Below are positions 34,187 through 43,530 of a stretch of 64,000 nucleotides of DNA, piece by piece. The notes under the pieces were generated by a model, which was given only the letters and a program-made list of their open reading frames with translations, made no database searches and was not told the DNA's origin. Each line of letters begins with the position of its first letter. Position 1 is the stretch's first letter. A program made the position numbers and the translations under genes. The DNA comes from Kitasatospora mediocidica KCTC 9733 (lineage in GTDB: Bacteria; Actinomycetota; Actinomycetes; Streptomycetales; Streptomycetaceae). The stretch covers positions 124,001-188,000 of the forward strand of contig NZ_JQLN01000003.1 of assembly GCF_000744225.1 (NCBI RefSeq), read 5' to 3'.

Positions 34187-34417
34187 GTGGACAAGAGGAA
34201 CGCTTTGCGCGCTGGTGCGGTCACCGCAGCGGCCACGCTGATGATGCTGATGTCGTCGCCCGCCTTCGCCGAGGCCGGTGAGCTCGCGGACGCCCCCTAC
34301 AAGGGCCTGACCGTCGCCCAGTCCCTCGGGCTGTACGTCGGTATCCCGCTGCTCGCCTTCGCGGTCATCGCCGGGCTGGCGATGCTGACGTCCAAGCCAA
34401 CCGTCAAGAAGAAGTAA
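34187..34417 (+). CDS. Small exported single-TM protein
   Basis: A 76-residue protein: signal peptide (residues about 7-28, ending SPAFAEA), a short extracellular stretch, and one TM (LGLYVGIPLLAFAVIAGLAML) followed by a Lys-rich end. A conserved streptomycete type without known function. GTG start with AGGA upstream, 21 bases after malQ, possibly co-transcribed. Confidence 0.8.
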   Translation: MDKRNALRAGAVTAAATLMMLMSSPAFAEAGELADAPYKGLTVAQSLGLYVGIPLLAFAVIAGLAMLTSKPTVKKK

Positions 34418-34431
34418 CCGGATCCTCCCGA

Positions 34432-34459
34432 CCCCGTCGCCCGCACCCGGGCGGCGGGG
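34432..34459. terminator. Hairpin terminator between convergent genes
   Basis: 12-bp stem with one G-T pair (34432-34443 with 34448-34459), CACC loop, followed on the plus strand by TTCG. Confidence 0.65.
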
Positions 34460-34490
34460 TTCGCCGCGTTGGACCGCCGCGTTGGGCCGC

Positions 34491-35201
34491 TCAGCCCGAG
34501 CCGATCAGGTACCCCGCCGCGTAGGTCACGGCCATCGCCAGGCCGCCCCCGACGACGTTGCGCAGCACCGATGGCCGCACCGGCGCCTCGCCCAGCCGCG
34601 CCCCCACCCAGCCCGTCAGGACCAGCGCGCACAGCACGGCGACGACCGTCACCGGCACCCGCACGTGGGTCGGCGGCAGCACGATGGCCAGCAGCGGCAG
34701 CAGCGCCCCGACCACGAAGGACGCGAAGCTGGCCCAGGCCGCGTGCCACGGGTTGACGATCTGCTCGGGGTCGATCCCCAGCTCCACCCGGGCGTGCGCG
34801 GTGAGCGCGTCCCGCTCCGTCAGCTGCTCGGCCACCTCCCTGGCCAGCTCCGGCGTCAGTCCTCTGGCCTCGAACATCCCCGCCAGCTCGGCGAGTTCCG
34901 CGACCGGCTGCTCCGCCAGCTCGCGCCGCTCGGCTTCCAGCGCCGCCTTCTCGGCTTCCCGCTGGGTGCTGACCGACACGTACTCGCCCGACGCCATCGA
35001 GAGCGAGCCCGCCAACAGCCCGGCCAGCCCCGAGGCGAGCAGCACCGTCGAGGAGGCGGTCGCGCCCGCGACCCCGACCACCAGCCCGGCCGTCGACACC
35101 ACCCCGTCGTTGGCCCCGAGCACCCCGGCCCGCAGCCAGTTCAGCCGAACCCCGAGCGCGCCCGAGTCCGCGTCCGCCCCTGCCACCGTCTCGTTGTCCA
35201 T
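34491..35201 (-). CDS. VIT1/CCC1-family iron or manganese transporter
   Basis: A 236-residue membrane protein with about five TM helices. Family signature: LRAGVLGANDGVVSTAGLVVGVAGA, and SMASGEYVSVSTQREAEKAALEAE, which leads to the acidic cytoplasmic metal-binding domain. C-terminal TM pair includes VGALLPLLAIVL and VVGGGLAMAVTYAAGYLIG. Family members move Fe2+ or Mn2+ across membranes. ATG at 35201 chosen; a longer start is possible but reads unlike the family. Confidence 0.88.
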   Translation of the reverse strand: MDNETVAGADADSGALGVRLNWLRAGVLGANDGVVSTAGLVVGVAGATASSTVLLASGLAGLLAGSLSMASGEYVSVSTQREAEKAALEAERRELAEQPVAELAELAGMFEARGLTPELAREVAEQLTERDALTAHARVELGIDPEQIVNPWHAAWASFASFVVGALLPLLAIVLPPTHVRVPVTVVAVLCALVLTGWVGARLGEAPVRPSVLRNVVGGGLAMAVTYAAGYLIGSG

Positions 35202-35264
35202 CCCGCCAGTCTCCCCACACCGGTCCCCGGCGGAACACCCGGCACGCGGCGTGTCCACGCCAGG

Positions 35265-35825
35265 TCAGTAGGTCGGGAACGCCGCCGTGTCGATCCCGTA
35301 CGCGCCGAGCCGGACGCTCTCGCCGAAGCGGAACTCGCGGCGGGTGCTGTAGCGCTGGCCTTCGGGGGTGCTGTGCGGGGCGGAGAGCACCAGTCCGGTG
35401 CCGGTGCGCGGGTCGATGATCAGGTAGTACGGGATGCCCATGGTGGGGTAGTCGCGCATCTTGCCCTCGTAGTCGTTCTCCGGGTTCGACTTGGAGACGA
35501 CCTCCACCACGGCCGTGACGTCGCGGGGGTGGACGGCTTCACCCGATTCCAGGGCGGCCTCGGGGAACACCATGACGTCCGGCCGGCGCTTGATCCCCGA
35601 CGCCGGGTCCTCGACGTCGGCACCGCCGTGGGCGATCAGTCCCAGCGGTGACTGCTCCAGCTGGCGGTCGAGGTGCTTGGCGAGGCGGTAGACGATGAGT
35701 TCGTGCAGGTTCGCCGGGCTCATCATCATGATGATCTCGTCCCCGCTGATCTCGGTGGCCCAGACGTCCTCGGGCGCGTGGGCGGCGAGTTCGTCCGCGA
35801 CCGCCCGCATCCTGGCGTAGTCCAT
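35265..35825 (-). CDS. Uma2-family (DUF820) putative endonuclease
   Basis: A 186-residue protein of the PD-(D/E)XK fold: IKRRPDVMVFPEAAL (Asp) ... VTAVVEVVSKSNPENDY (Glu and Lys) ... YYLIIDP. Uma2 proteins occur in large paralogous sets in streptomycetes and cyanobacteria. Nuclease activity is inferred from fold, and the role is unknown. No partner toxin, antitoxin or transposase lies beside it. Confidence 0.88.
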   Translation of the reverse strand: MDYARMRAVADELAAHAPEDVWATEISGDEIIMMMSPANLHELIVYRLAKHLDRQLEQSPLGLIAHGGADVEDPASGIKRRPDVMVFPEAALESGEAVHPRDVTAVVEVVSKSNPENDYEGKMRDYPTMGIPYYLIIDPRTGTGLVLSAPHSTPEGQRYSTRREFRFGESVRLGAYGIDTAAFPTY

Positions 35826-35878
35826 GGGTGCGCTGCCTCCTCCGGGGGATCGGTCCGTCCAGCGTAGTGCGGGGGAGA

Positions 35879-35924
35879 CGGACAGGCCGTCGACACCGCG
35901 CGGGCGGTGTCGACGGCCTGTCCG
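35879..35924 (-). terminator. Terminator of pepN
   Basis: Perfect 21-bp stem (35879-35899 with 35904-35924) and a GCGG loop, 14 bases after the pepN stop and before the start region of the Uma2 gene. Confidence 0.82.
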
Positions 35925-35937
35925 GGGTGCTGTCGCC

Positions 35938-38517
35938 TCAGCGGGCGGCGGCGGCCCGGTCGGCCGCCTGGGCCTTGAGGGCGCGGTCGATGCCGGCGCG
36001 GGCCTCGACGATCATGCGGCGCAGGGCCGGGACCGGCTCGGCGGCCGCGAGCCAGGCGTCGGTCGCGTCCAGGGTGGCCTGCTCGACCTGGTAGGACGGG
36101 TACAGGCCGACGATGATCTGCTGCGAGATCTCGTGACTGCGGCTCTCCCAGACCTCCTTCACCGCAGCGAAGTACTTCGCGGTGTAGGGCGCGGTCAGCT
36201 CGCGCTGGTCGGCCTGGTTGAAGCCGGAGATGACGGCGTCCAGGATGTAGTTGGTCAGCTCGTCCGACTCCACCGCCGACGCCCAGGCGTCCGCCTTGGC
36301 CTCGGCGGTCGGGCGCGCGGCGCGGCAGGCGGCGGCGTGCTCCTGGCCGGCCGCGGTGTTGTCGCGGACCAGCTCGTCGGCGATCTCCCGGTCGCCGGCG
36401 CGGCCGGCGGCGACCAGGGTGCCCAGCAGCACCCAGCGCAGCTCGGTGTCGATGGCCAGGCCCTCGATCTCGACCGAGCCGTCCAGCAGCCCGGCGAGCA
36501 GGTCGAACTCCCCGTCGCTGCCGGCGGCGCCGGCCAGCGCGCGGGCCCAGGCCAGCTGGTGGTCGCTGCCGGGGGCGGCGGCGCGCAGCTCCTCCTCGGC
36601 GGCGGCGGCCCAGCGGGCCCGCCCCTCGGCACGCCAGGACGGGTCGGCGTAGAGGTCGAGGGCCATCTTGACCTGACGGTGCACCGACTGGACCACGCCG
36701 ATGTCCGACTCGCGGGGCAGCCCGGCCAGGGCCAGCGCCAGGTAGTCGCGGGTGGCCATCTCGCCGTCCCGGGTCATGTCCCAGGCCGCGGCCCAGACCA
36801 GGGCGCGCGGCAGCGGGTCGGTGAAGGCGCCGAGGTGGGCGGTGACCACGGCCAGCGAGTCCGCGTCCAGGCGCAGCTTGGCGTACGAGAGGTCGTCGTC
36901 GTTGAGCAGCACGACGGAGGGCCGCGGCCGGCCGGTCAGCTGCGGGACGGCGGTGCGCTCGCCCTCCACGTCCAGCTCGATCCGGTCGGTGCGGACCAGC
37001 TTGCCGTCCGTCAGGTCGTAGCTGCCGACGGCGATCCGGTGCGGGCGCAGGGCCGCCTCGCCCTTGGCGCCGGCGGGCAGCGCGGGGGCCTCCTGGACGA
37101 TCGTGAAGGAGCTGACCAGGCCGTCGGCGCCGACCTCGATCTCCGGGCGCAGGATGTTGATGCCGGCCGTCTCCAGCCACGCCTTCGACCAGGACTTGAG
37201 GTCGCGGCCGCTGGCGCTCTCCAGCATGCCCAGCAGGTCGGGGAGCGTGGTGTTGCCCCAGGCGTGCTGCTTGAAGTACGCCTGCAGGCCCTTGAAGAAG
37301 GCGTCCTGGCCGACGTACGCCACCAGCTGCTTGAGCACCGAGGCGCCCTTGGCGTAGGTGATGCCGTCGAAGTTGACCTGGACGTCGTCGAGGTCGTTGA
37401 TCTCGGCCATGATCGGGTGGGTGGACGGCAGTTGGTCCTGCCGGTAGGCCCAGGTCTTCATCTGGTTGGCGAAGGTGGTCCAGCCGTTCGGCCACCGGGT
37501 GCCCTCGGGCTCGACCAGGGCGACCATCTCGGCGTAGGTGGCGAACGACTCGTTCAGCCAGAGGTCGTTCCACCACTGCATGGTGACCAGGTTGCCGAAC
37601 CACATGTGGGCCAGCTCGTGCAGGATGGTGCTGGCGCGGGCCTCGTAGGAGGCGTCGGTCACCTTGGAGCGGAAGACGTACTGGTCGCGCAGGGTCACCG
37701 CGCCGGCGTTCTCCATCGCGCCCGCGTTGAACTCCGGGACGAACAGCTGGTCGTACTTCTCGAACGGGTAGGCGAAGTCGAACTTCTCCTGGAAGTACGT
37801 GAAGCCCTGCTTGGTGACCTCGAAGATCGCCTCGGCGTCCAGGAACTCCTTGAGCGACGGACGGCAGTAGATGCCCAGCGGGACACGCTGGGTGCCGTCG
37901 GTGTACTCGTCGAAGACACCCACGTACGGGCCCGCGATCAGCGCGGTGATGTAGGTGGAGATGCGGCCGGTCGGGGCGAAGTTCCAGACCTGCGTGTCGC
38001 CGTCGCCGACCGGCTCCGGGGAGGGCGAGTTGGAGACCACGGCCCAGCCGCGCGGCGCGGTCACCGTGAAGGTGAAGGCGGCCTTGAGGTCGGGCTGCTC
38101 GAACGAGGCGAAGACCCGACGGGCGTCCGGGACCTCGAACTGTGTGTAGAGGTAGGTCTCGCCGTCCACCGGGTCGACGAAGCGGTGCAGGCCCTCGCCG
38201 GTGTTGGTGTACGCGCAGTCGGCGACCACCCGCAGTTCGTTCTCGGCGGCCAGGCCGGTCAGCGCGATCCGGCTGTCGGCGAAGGCGTCGAGGGCCACCG
38301 GCGTGCCGTTCAGCACGATCTCGTGGACGGCCGGGGCGACCAGGTCGATGAAGGTGGTGGCGCCGGGCTGACCGGCAGTGAACCGAACCACGGTGGTGGA
38401 CCGGAACGTGCCGCCGTCACGGGCCGAACTCAGGTCGAGCTCGATGTCGTACGCGTCAACGTGGAGGAGCTGGGCCCGGGTACGGGCCTCCTCACGGGTC
38501 AAGTTGGTGCCAGGCAC
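35938..38517 (-). CDS. pepN: Aminopeptidase N (M1 metallopeptidase)
   Basis: An 859-residue cytoplasmic zinc aminopeptidase that removes N-terminal residues from peptides. Seen: exopeptidase motif GAMENAGAVTLRDQY, zinc site HELAHMWFGNLVTMQWWNDLWLNES compressed as HExxH plus the third ligand Glu, and the ERAP1-like C-terminal helical domain. Length is normal for actinobacterial PepN. GTG start (VPGTNLTREEA) with AGGAGT upstream. Confidence 0.95.
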   Translation of the reverse strand: MPGTNLTREEARTRAQLLHVDAYDIELDLSSARDGGTFRSTTVVRFTAGQPGATTFIDLVAPAVHEIVLNGTPVALDAFADSRIALTGLAAENELRVVADCAYTNTGEGLHRFVDPVDGETYLYTQFEVPDARRVFASFEQPDLKAAFTFTVTAPRGWAVVSNSPSPEPVGDGDTQVWNFAPTGRISTYITALIAGPYVGVFDEYTDGTQRVPLGIYCRPSLKEFLDAEAIFEVTKQGFTYFQEKFDFAYPFEKYDQLFVPEFNAGAMENAGAVTLRDQYVFRSKVTDASYEARASTILHELAHMWFGNLVTMQWWNDLWLNESFATYAEMVALVEPEGTRWPNGWTTFANQMKTWAYRQDQLPSTHPIMAEINDLDDVQVNFDGITYAKGASVLKQLVAYVGQDAFFKGLQAYFKQHAWGNTTLPDLLGMLESASGRDLKSWSKAWLETAGINILRPEIEVGADGLVSSFTIVQEAPALPAGAKGEAALRPHRIAVGSYDLTDGKLVRTDRIELDVEGERTAVPQLTGRPRPSVVLLNDDDLSYAKLRLDADSLAVVTAHLGAFTDPLPRALVWAAAWDMTRDGEMATRDYLALALAGLPRESDIGVVQSVHRQVKMALDLYADPSWRAEGRARWAAAAEEELRAAAPGSDHQLAWARALAGAAGSDGEFDLLAGLLDGSVEIEGLAIDTELRWVLLGTLVAAGRAGDREIADELVRDNTAAGQEHAAACRAARPTAEAKADAWASAVESDELTNYILDAVISGFNQADQRELTAPYTAKYFAAVKEVWESRSHEISQQIIVGLYPSYQVEQATLDATDAWLAAAEPVPALRRMIVEARAGIDRALKAQAADRAAAAR

Positions 38518-38602
38518 TCGCAGGACTCCTTTGTCAGGCTAAGGGCGACCCCTGTTTCCTGGCATCCTCCCACGCCCCCTGCCGGGCACGACGGGGACGC
38601 GG

Positions 38603-38642
38603 GGTCGGTGTGCGGGCCCGGTGCTCCGCCCGCACACCGACC
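38603..38642 (-). terminator. Terminator of the beta-propeller protein gene
   Basis: Perfect 15-bp stem (38603-38617 with 38628-38642), 10-base loop, ending 5 bases from the stop codon. Confidence 0.78.
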
Positions 38643-38647
38643 TGCGG

Positions 38648-40512
38648 TCAGCCCTTGCCGTAGAGCGTGGCGGTGGCCTCGATCGGCAGCTGGGGGACGG
38701 TCAGCACCTGGCTGAGGTCGCTCGACACCAGCACCTGGGCGTCCTGGAACGGCATGAAGCTGTCGTCCTTGACGGTGAAGGAGGAGATGGCGGTCAGCGA
38801 GCCGTCGGCCGGGCTCAACGAGACCAGCCGGGAGCCCTTGCCGAAGCCGTCCATCGCGATCGCCAGCGGCTTGCCGTCCTTGCTGCCGTCGACCAGGCGC
38901 AGGCCCTGCTCGGCGCCGCCGTCGACGGTCCACAGCGTGGTGCCGGAGATCAGGTCGATGGCGCGGATCGCCGTCTTGTTGCTCTGACTGACCTCCACGT
39001 ACAGGGTGTTGCCCAGCACGATGTTCTTGCTCAGCGCGGCGGAGGCGGAGCTGAGCTGCAGGCGGTCCTCACCGGCGACCTTCAGCGGGATCTTGGCCAT
39101 CGTCTTGCCCGACGAGTCGACGCCCACCAGGTAGTCGTTGTCGTAGCCGGAGGAGATCTGCAGCACCAGCGGCTTGGTCGAGACGATGTTCGTCAGCCGG
39201 TCGTTGTCGGTGGTCAGCGCGAACGACGAGGTGGTCTGGCCGGTGTCGGCGTTGAGCACCGACAGCTGCTGCTTCGGGTTGGCGTCCGGGCAGAAGTCGC
39301 TGACCACGACCACGGATCCGGCGGCATCCGAGCTCTCGTTGCAGTAGTCGCCGCGGTCCTTGTAGTTCCAGGCGTTCTTGCCGTCCGACAGGTTGAAGCC
39401 GGCCAGCAGCGCGCCGCTGGCGGCGGCCACCGTGGTGTCCGTGACGGTGATCTGGGTGTCGAAGCTCTTGCTGGGCAGCGAACTGCCCACGTTGAACAGC
39501 AGCTTGCCGGCGGTGGCGTCCACCGCGCCGACCGAGGCGCAGTCGTCGTCACCGAGGTTGAGGCTGATCCCGCCGACGTTGTTCTTGTTGGTGGTGACGG
39601 ACATCGAGCAGAACGCCTTGGTGCCGCTCGGCGGCGTCAGCGTCCAGGCCACCTGGCCGTTGCTCAGGTTGTAGGCCGTCAGCGCGGTGGCGTCGCCGCG
39701 CACCAGGAGCTTGTCGGTGGTCCACTCGCCCAGGGTGTGCGAGTCGGAGCCGCTGACGGTCGACTTCGGCACGGTCCAGCTGGCCTTGAGCTTGCCGGCG
39801 TCGGTGCCGCCGCCCCCGCCGCCGCCCGTGCTGCCGGCGCTGGTGCCGCCGGCAGTGGTGCTCGTCTTGGGGGTGGAGGAGGAGCTGAAGAGGACGATCA
39901 GGGCGATCACGATGCCGATCGCCAGGATGCCGCCGGCGACGCCGCCGAAGACCAGCACCCCGTTGCGCTGCTTGGCCGCCACCGGCGCCGGCATGGCCGG
40001 TCCGGGGTAGCCGTAGCCGACCGGCTGGGCGTACTGCGGCGGCACGCCGTAGCCGCCCTGGTCGGGCATCGGGCCGGGGTGGCCGTAGCCGTTCTGCGGC
40101 GCGCCGTAGGCGGGCGGCGGGGTGGGCGCGGCCTGCGGGTAGCCGTAGCCGAGGCCGGCCTGCGGGTCGTACGGGCCGATTGGCGCCTGCGGCGTCCCGT
40201 ACGCGGGCGGTCCGCTCGGGGCGGCCGGGCCGCCGGGGCCCGGGGCCTGGGCCGGGAAGGCGGGGGCGGTCGGCTGGTAGCTGACGTCCGCGGGCGGGCC
40301 GCTCGGGGCGGCCGGCGGCTGCGGGGCACCGGGCCGGCGGCCTGGGCGGGGATCGGAGCTCCGTCGAGCTGCGTCATCTGGTCCGCGACCGCCGCCGGGT
40401 CGACGCCGGGCCGCTGCCCGGCCGTCACGCCCCGGTGGTCCGGTGCCGCGGAGTCCTGCGGCCCTCCGCCCGGCACGCCACCGGCGCCCGGGTTCGAGTG
40501 ATCCCCTGACAT
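38648..40512 (-). CDS. Membrane-anchored PQQ-like beta-propeller protein, frameshifted in this sequence
   Basis: The N-terminal part in one frame reads MSGDHSNPGAGG ... DPAAVADQMTQLDG, and the rest lies in another frame: a Pro/Gly/Tyr-rich stretch, TM (VLVFGGVAGGILAIGIVIALIVLF), a Ser/Thr/Gly linker, then an extracellular propeller with repeats such as VDATAGKLLFNVG. Adding one base near 40329-40333 (CCGGTGCC to CCGGGTGCC on the minus strand) joins the frames into a normal Pro-rich sequence. So this is either a sequencing error in a GC run or a broken gene. Proteins of this type are common in streptomycetes; ligand and role are unknown. The start is uncertain: ATG at 40512 or 40527. Confidence 0.75.
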
Positions 40513-40888
40513 ATGATGCCCCGTCATGTCTGTATGTGTGCCGCCCGGCCGGACCGGTCTGCTGGTGCCCCTGGGGCGGCTGAGATAAGGACATCGTAAG
40601 GGTGCTCCATTTGGCGGCCCTGGCAGGTCCCGTTCGGCGTGGCCGGGCCTCGCGTGCGTCCCGTCGCGGGCCGCTGCGGGGCGCCGCCCGGTCCGACGCA
40701 GATCGGTGACAGCGGCGCTGAGGCGGCATTGCCGGGCCCGCTCGGCATAGAGTTCACAAGTTGAAGGTGAACACTGGTTGCAACGTCGGCGGCACGCGGC
40801 GTGGCAGCCACTCATTCGCGAGCTCCGCCGCAATGGCGCGGCCTGGGGCGGGGACGGTCGGGTCTCCGGGCCCCTGGGAGGGTAAATC
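40513..40888. other. Divergent intergenic region upstream of rok7B7
   Basis: 376 bases with no credible gene. It contains the palindrome-bearing site at 40752-40772 and a TAGAGT -10-like hexamer at 40748-40753. Otherwise nothing recognised. Confidence 0.55.
40752..40772. promoter_or_regulatory. Candidate Rok7B7 autoregulatory site
   Basis: GTTCAC (40752-40757) and GTGAAC (40767-40772) form an inverted repeat. Inside it TTCACAAGTTGAA matches 11 of 13 positions of the consensus TTKAMKHSTTSAV that I recall for Rok7B7. It lies 117 bases before the regulator start. Confidence 0.4.
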
Positions 40889-42091
40889 ATGTCGATGGAC
40901 ACGCCGGGTTCGCAGTCGTCGCTGCACCGCGCCAACCTGGAGCGGGTGCTGCGCGCCGTGCGGATGGCGGGGTCGCTGACGCAGGCGGAGATCGCCCGGG
41001 GGACGGGACTGTCAGCGGCGACGGTCTCCAACATCGTCCGGGAGTTGAAGGAGAGCGGCACCGTCGTGGTCGCCGACACCTCCTCGGGCGGGCGCCGGGC
41101 GCGCTCGGTCTCGCTCAGCGGGGACGCCGGGATCGTGGTCGGCGTCGACTTCGGCCACTCCCACCTGCGGGTGGCGGTCGGCAACCTGGCGCACCGCGTG
41201 CTGGCCGAGGAGAGCGAGCCGATGAACGTGGACGTCTCGGCCGCGCAGGGCTTCGACCGGGCCGAGGCCCTGGTGGAGCGGCTCCTGGAGCAGGCCGGCT
41301 TCCGTCCGGACAAGGTGATCGGGGTCGGCCTCGGGGTGCCGGGCCCGATCGACGTGGAGACCGGGGCGCTCGGCTCGACCGCGATCCTGCCCGGCTGGAC
41401 GGGCATCGCGCCGGGCCGTGAGCTCTCCTCTCGGCTGGGCATGCAGGTCTACGTCGACAACGACGCCAACCTCGGCGCGCTGGGCGAGCTGGTCTGGGGT
41501 GCCGGGCGCGGCCTGAGCGACCTCGCGTACATCAAGGTGGCCAGCGGTGTGGGCTCGGGGCTGGTGATCAACGGTCAGATCTACCGGGGCCCGGGTGGCA
41601 CGGCCGGCGAGATCGGGCACATCACCCTGGACGAGGCCGGGCCGGTCTGCCGCTGCGGCAACCGGGGGTGCCTGGAGACCTTCGTCGGCTCCCGCTACCT
41701 GCTCAACCTCTTGAACGCGAGCCACGAACGCGAGCTGACTCTCTCGACGGTCGTCCAGCTGGCCCAGGACGGCGATCTGGGCTGCCGTCGGGTGATCGCG
41801 GACGCCGGACGGCAGATCGGCACCGGTGTGGCGATGCTCTGCAACCTGCTCAACCCGCGCCGGGTGATCCTCGGCGGAGACCTCGCCGAGGCCGGTGAAC
41901 TGGTACTTTCCCCGATCCGGGACTCCGTCGCACGCTATGCGATCCCCTCGGCGGCCCGTCAGCTCTCGATCGTCCCGGGCACCCTGGGCGGCCGCGCGGA
42001 GGTGCTGGGAGCCCTCGCTCTGGTGATGAGCGAGATGGGCGAAACGGGTGCAATCGGACATTCCGCACACTCCTCGATCAGCCGCAACTGA
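40889..42091 (+). CDS. rok7B7: ROK-family regulator, Rok7B7-like
   Basis: A 400-residue regulator. N-terminal winged helix: LERVLRAVRMAGSLTQAEIARGTG and SAATVSNIVRELKE. ROK domain: VVGVDFGHSHLRVAVGN, GVGLGVPGPIDVETG, VDNDANLGALGELVWGAG, and the zinc/ROK motif GHITLDEAGPVCRCGNRGCLE. It sits directly upstream of xylFGH, the arrangement of rok7B7 in S. coelicolor, where it affects xylose use, carbon control and antibiotic output. ATG with GGGAGG upstream. It probably represses the transporter through the site at 42168-42180. Confidence 0.88.
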   Translation: MSMDTPGSQSSLHRANLERVLRAVRMAGSLTQAEIARGTGLSAATVSNIVRELKESGTVVVADTSSGGRRARSVSLSGDAGIVVGVDFGHSHLRVAVGNLAHRVLAEESEPMNVDVSAAQGFDRAEALVERLLEQAGFRPDKVIGVGLGVPGPIDVETGALGSTAILPGWTGIAPGRELSSRLGMQVYVDNDANLGALGELVWGAGRGLSDLAYIKVASGVGSGLVINGQIYRGPGGTAGEIGHITLDEAGPVCRCGNRGCLETFVGSRYLLNLLNASHERELTLSTVVQLAQDGDLGCRRVIADAGRQIGTGVAMLCNLLNPRRVILGGDLAEAGELVLSPIRDSVARYAIPSAARQLSIVPGTLGGRAEVLGALALVMSEMGETGAIGHSAHSSISRN

Positions 42092-42167
42092 CCCGCAAAC
42101 CGTACGAATGGTCTCGGGTTAGCCTTCGGGAAGATAACGAAAAGGTTTGGATCGCTGCACTGCTGGG

Positions 42168-42186
42168 TTTACTTGTTGACGACAAG
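42168..42186. promoter_or_regulatory. Candidate Rok7B7 operator upstream of xylF
   Basis: TTTACTTGTTGAC (42168-42180) matches every position of the Rok7B7 consensus as I remember it (TTKAMKHSTTSAV). It overlaps the palindrome CTTGTTGACGACAAG (42172-42186). It lies 72 bases before the xylF start. Confidence 0.55.
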
Positions 42187-42257
42187 GTGGGGTGACGGGT
42201 TGACTCCCTTCCACCTTGCCGCGACGTTGCGGCTCCGTCAGGGAGGCACCCCCCACC

Positions 42258-43346
42258 ATGAACGCAATGATGCGTCGCGTCGTCATCGGCACCGCCGCGG
42301 TCTCGATGGCCCTCACCATGGCCGCCTGTGGCAAGGCGGGCAGTGACACCAAGGCAAGCAGCGGTGACTCCAAGACCGTTGGCCTGCTCCTGCCGGAGAA
42401 CTCCTCCTCGGTCCGCTACGAGTCCTTCGACAAGCCGCTGATCACGGCCAAGATCAAGGACCTCTGCGCCGACTGTGACGTCAAGTACAACAACGCCAAC
42501 GGTGACGCGGCCACCCAGAAGCAGCAGTTCGACACCCTGGTCTCGCAGGGCGTCAAGGTGATCCTGCTGGACGCCGTCAACGCCAAGGGCACCGAGTCCT
42601 GGGTCACCGACGCCGCCAAGAAGGGCGTCAAGGTCATCGCGTACGACCGCCTCGCCGCCGGCCCGGTCGCCGCCTACATCTCGTTCGACAACGAGAAGGT
42701 CGGCGAGCTGCAGGGCCAGGCGCTGATCACCGCGCTCGGCGCGAACGCCTCCCAGGACAGCATCGTCATGATCAACGGTGACGACGCCGACCCGAACGCC
42801 GGTCAGTTCAAGGCCGGTGCGCACAAGGTGCTCGACACCGGCGTGAAGAAGATCGCCTACGAGCAGTCCGGCCAGTGGCAGCCGACCGTGGCCAGCCAGA
42901 AGATGGGCGCCGCGATCACCGCGCTCGGCAAGACCGGCTTCCAGGGCGTCTACTCGGCCAACGACGGCATGGCCGCCGCCATCATCACCGCCCTCAAGGC
43001 GGCCGGCATCACCAACGTCCCGGTCGGTGGCCAGGACGCCGCCTCGGACGCCATCCAGCGCCTCCTGACGGGCGACCAGGCGTACACCATCTACAAGGCG
43101 TACAAGCCGGAGGCCGAGGGTGCGGCCACCATCGCCGTCAACCTGCTGCACAACCTGAGCGTGAGCGGCGTGGCCACCACGATGACCGCCAGCGGCAGCA
43201 ACAGCATCCCGTCCCTGCTGCTGACCCCGGTCGTGGTGACCAAGGCCAACATCCAGAGCACCGTGATCGCGGACGGCCTCTACAAGGCCAGCGACATCTG
43301 CACCGCGCAGTACGCCGACGCCTGCAAGGCCGCCGGCATCCAGTAA
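42258..43346 (+). CDS. xylF: Xylose/ribose-type ABC solute-binding lipoprotein
   Basis: A 362-residue lipoprotein with lipobox LTMAACG. The type I sugar-binding fold is clear: KTVGLLLPENSSSVRYESFDKP, FDTLVSQGVKVILLDAVNAKGTE, YISFDNEKVGELQG, and VYSANDGMAAAIITALKAAG followed by VGGQDA. Closest to XylF/ChvE-like pentose or glucose binders. First gene of the transporter operon, with GGGAGG before the ATG. A hairpin separates it from the ATPase gene, which would allow excess binding protein. Confidence 0.9.
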   Translation: MNAMMRRVVIGTAAVSMALTMAACGKAGSDTKASSGDSKTVGLLLPENSSSVRYESFDKPLITAKIKDLCADCDVKYNNANGDAATQKQQFDTLVSQGVKVILLDAVNAKGTESWVTDAAKKGVKVIAYDRLAAGPVAAYISFDNEKVGELQGQALITALGANASQDSIVMINGDDADPNAGQFKAGAHKVLDTGVKKIAYEQSGQWQPTVASQKMGAAITALGKTGFQGVYSANDGMAAAIITALKAAGITNVPVGGQDAASDAIQRLLTGDQAYTIYKAYKPEAEGAATIAVNLLHNLSVSGVATTMTASGSNSIPSLLLTPVVVTKANIQSTVIADGLYKASDICTAQYADACKAAGIQ

Positions 43347-43353
43347 CGGCCGG

Positions 43354-43386
43354 GCCGGCCGGACCCCCTGGCGGGGTCCGGCCGGC
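43354..43386 (+). terminator. Hairpin between xylF and xylG (partial terminator)
   Basis: 14-bp perfect stem (43354-43367 with 43373-43386) followed by GTTTG, 7 bases after xylF. It probably reduces read-through into xylGH. Confidence 0.65.
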
Positions 43387-43530
43387 GTTTGCCGTCCGGC
43401 GGACCGGCCCCTCGGCCGCGTGCGCCCCCACTCGTCTTCCGCACTACCTCTTCGCGCCCGGGGCGGCGCGCGGCTGACCCGGTCCGGTGGCAGATCCCCC
43501 AGGACCCGGGCACGAAGGAGCCCAGACACC

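Noticed and set aside
35265..35825. Restriction or toxin-antitoxin system around the Uma2 gene
   Set aside because: The neighbours are a metal transporter and pepN; no methylase, toxin or antitoxin partner is present.
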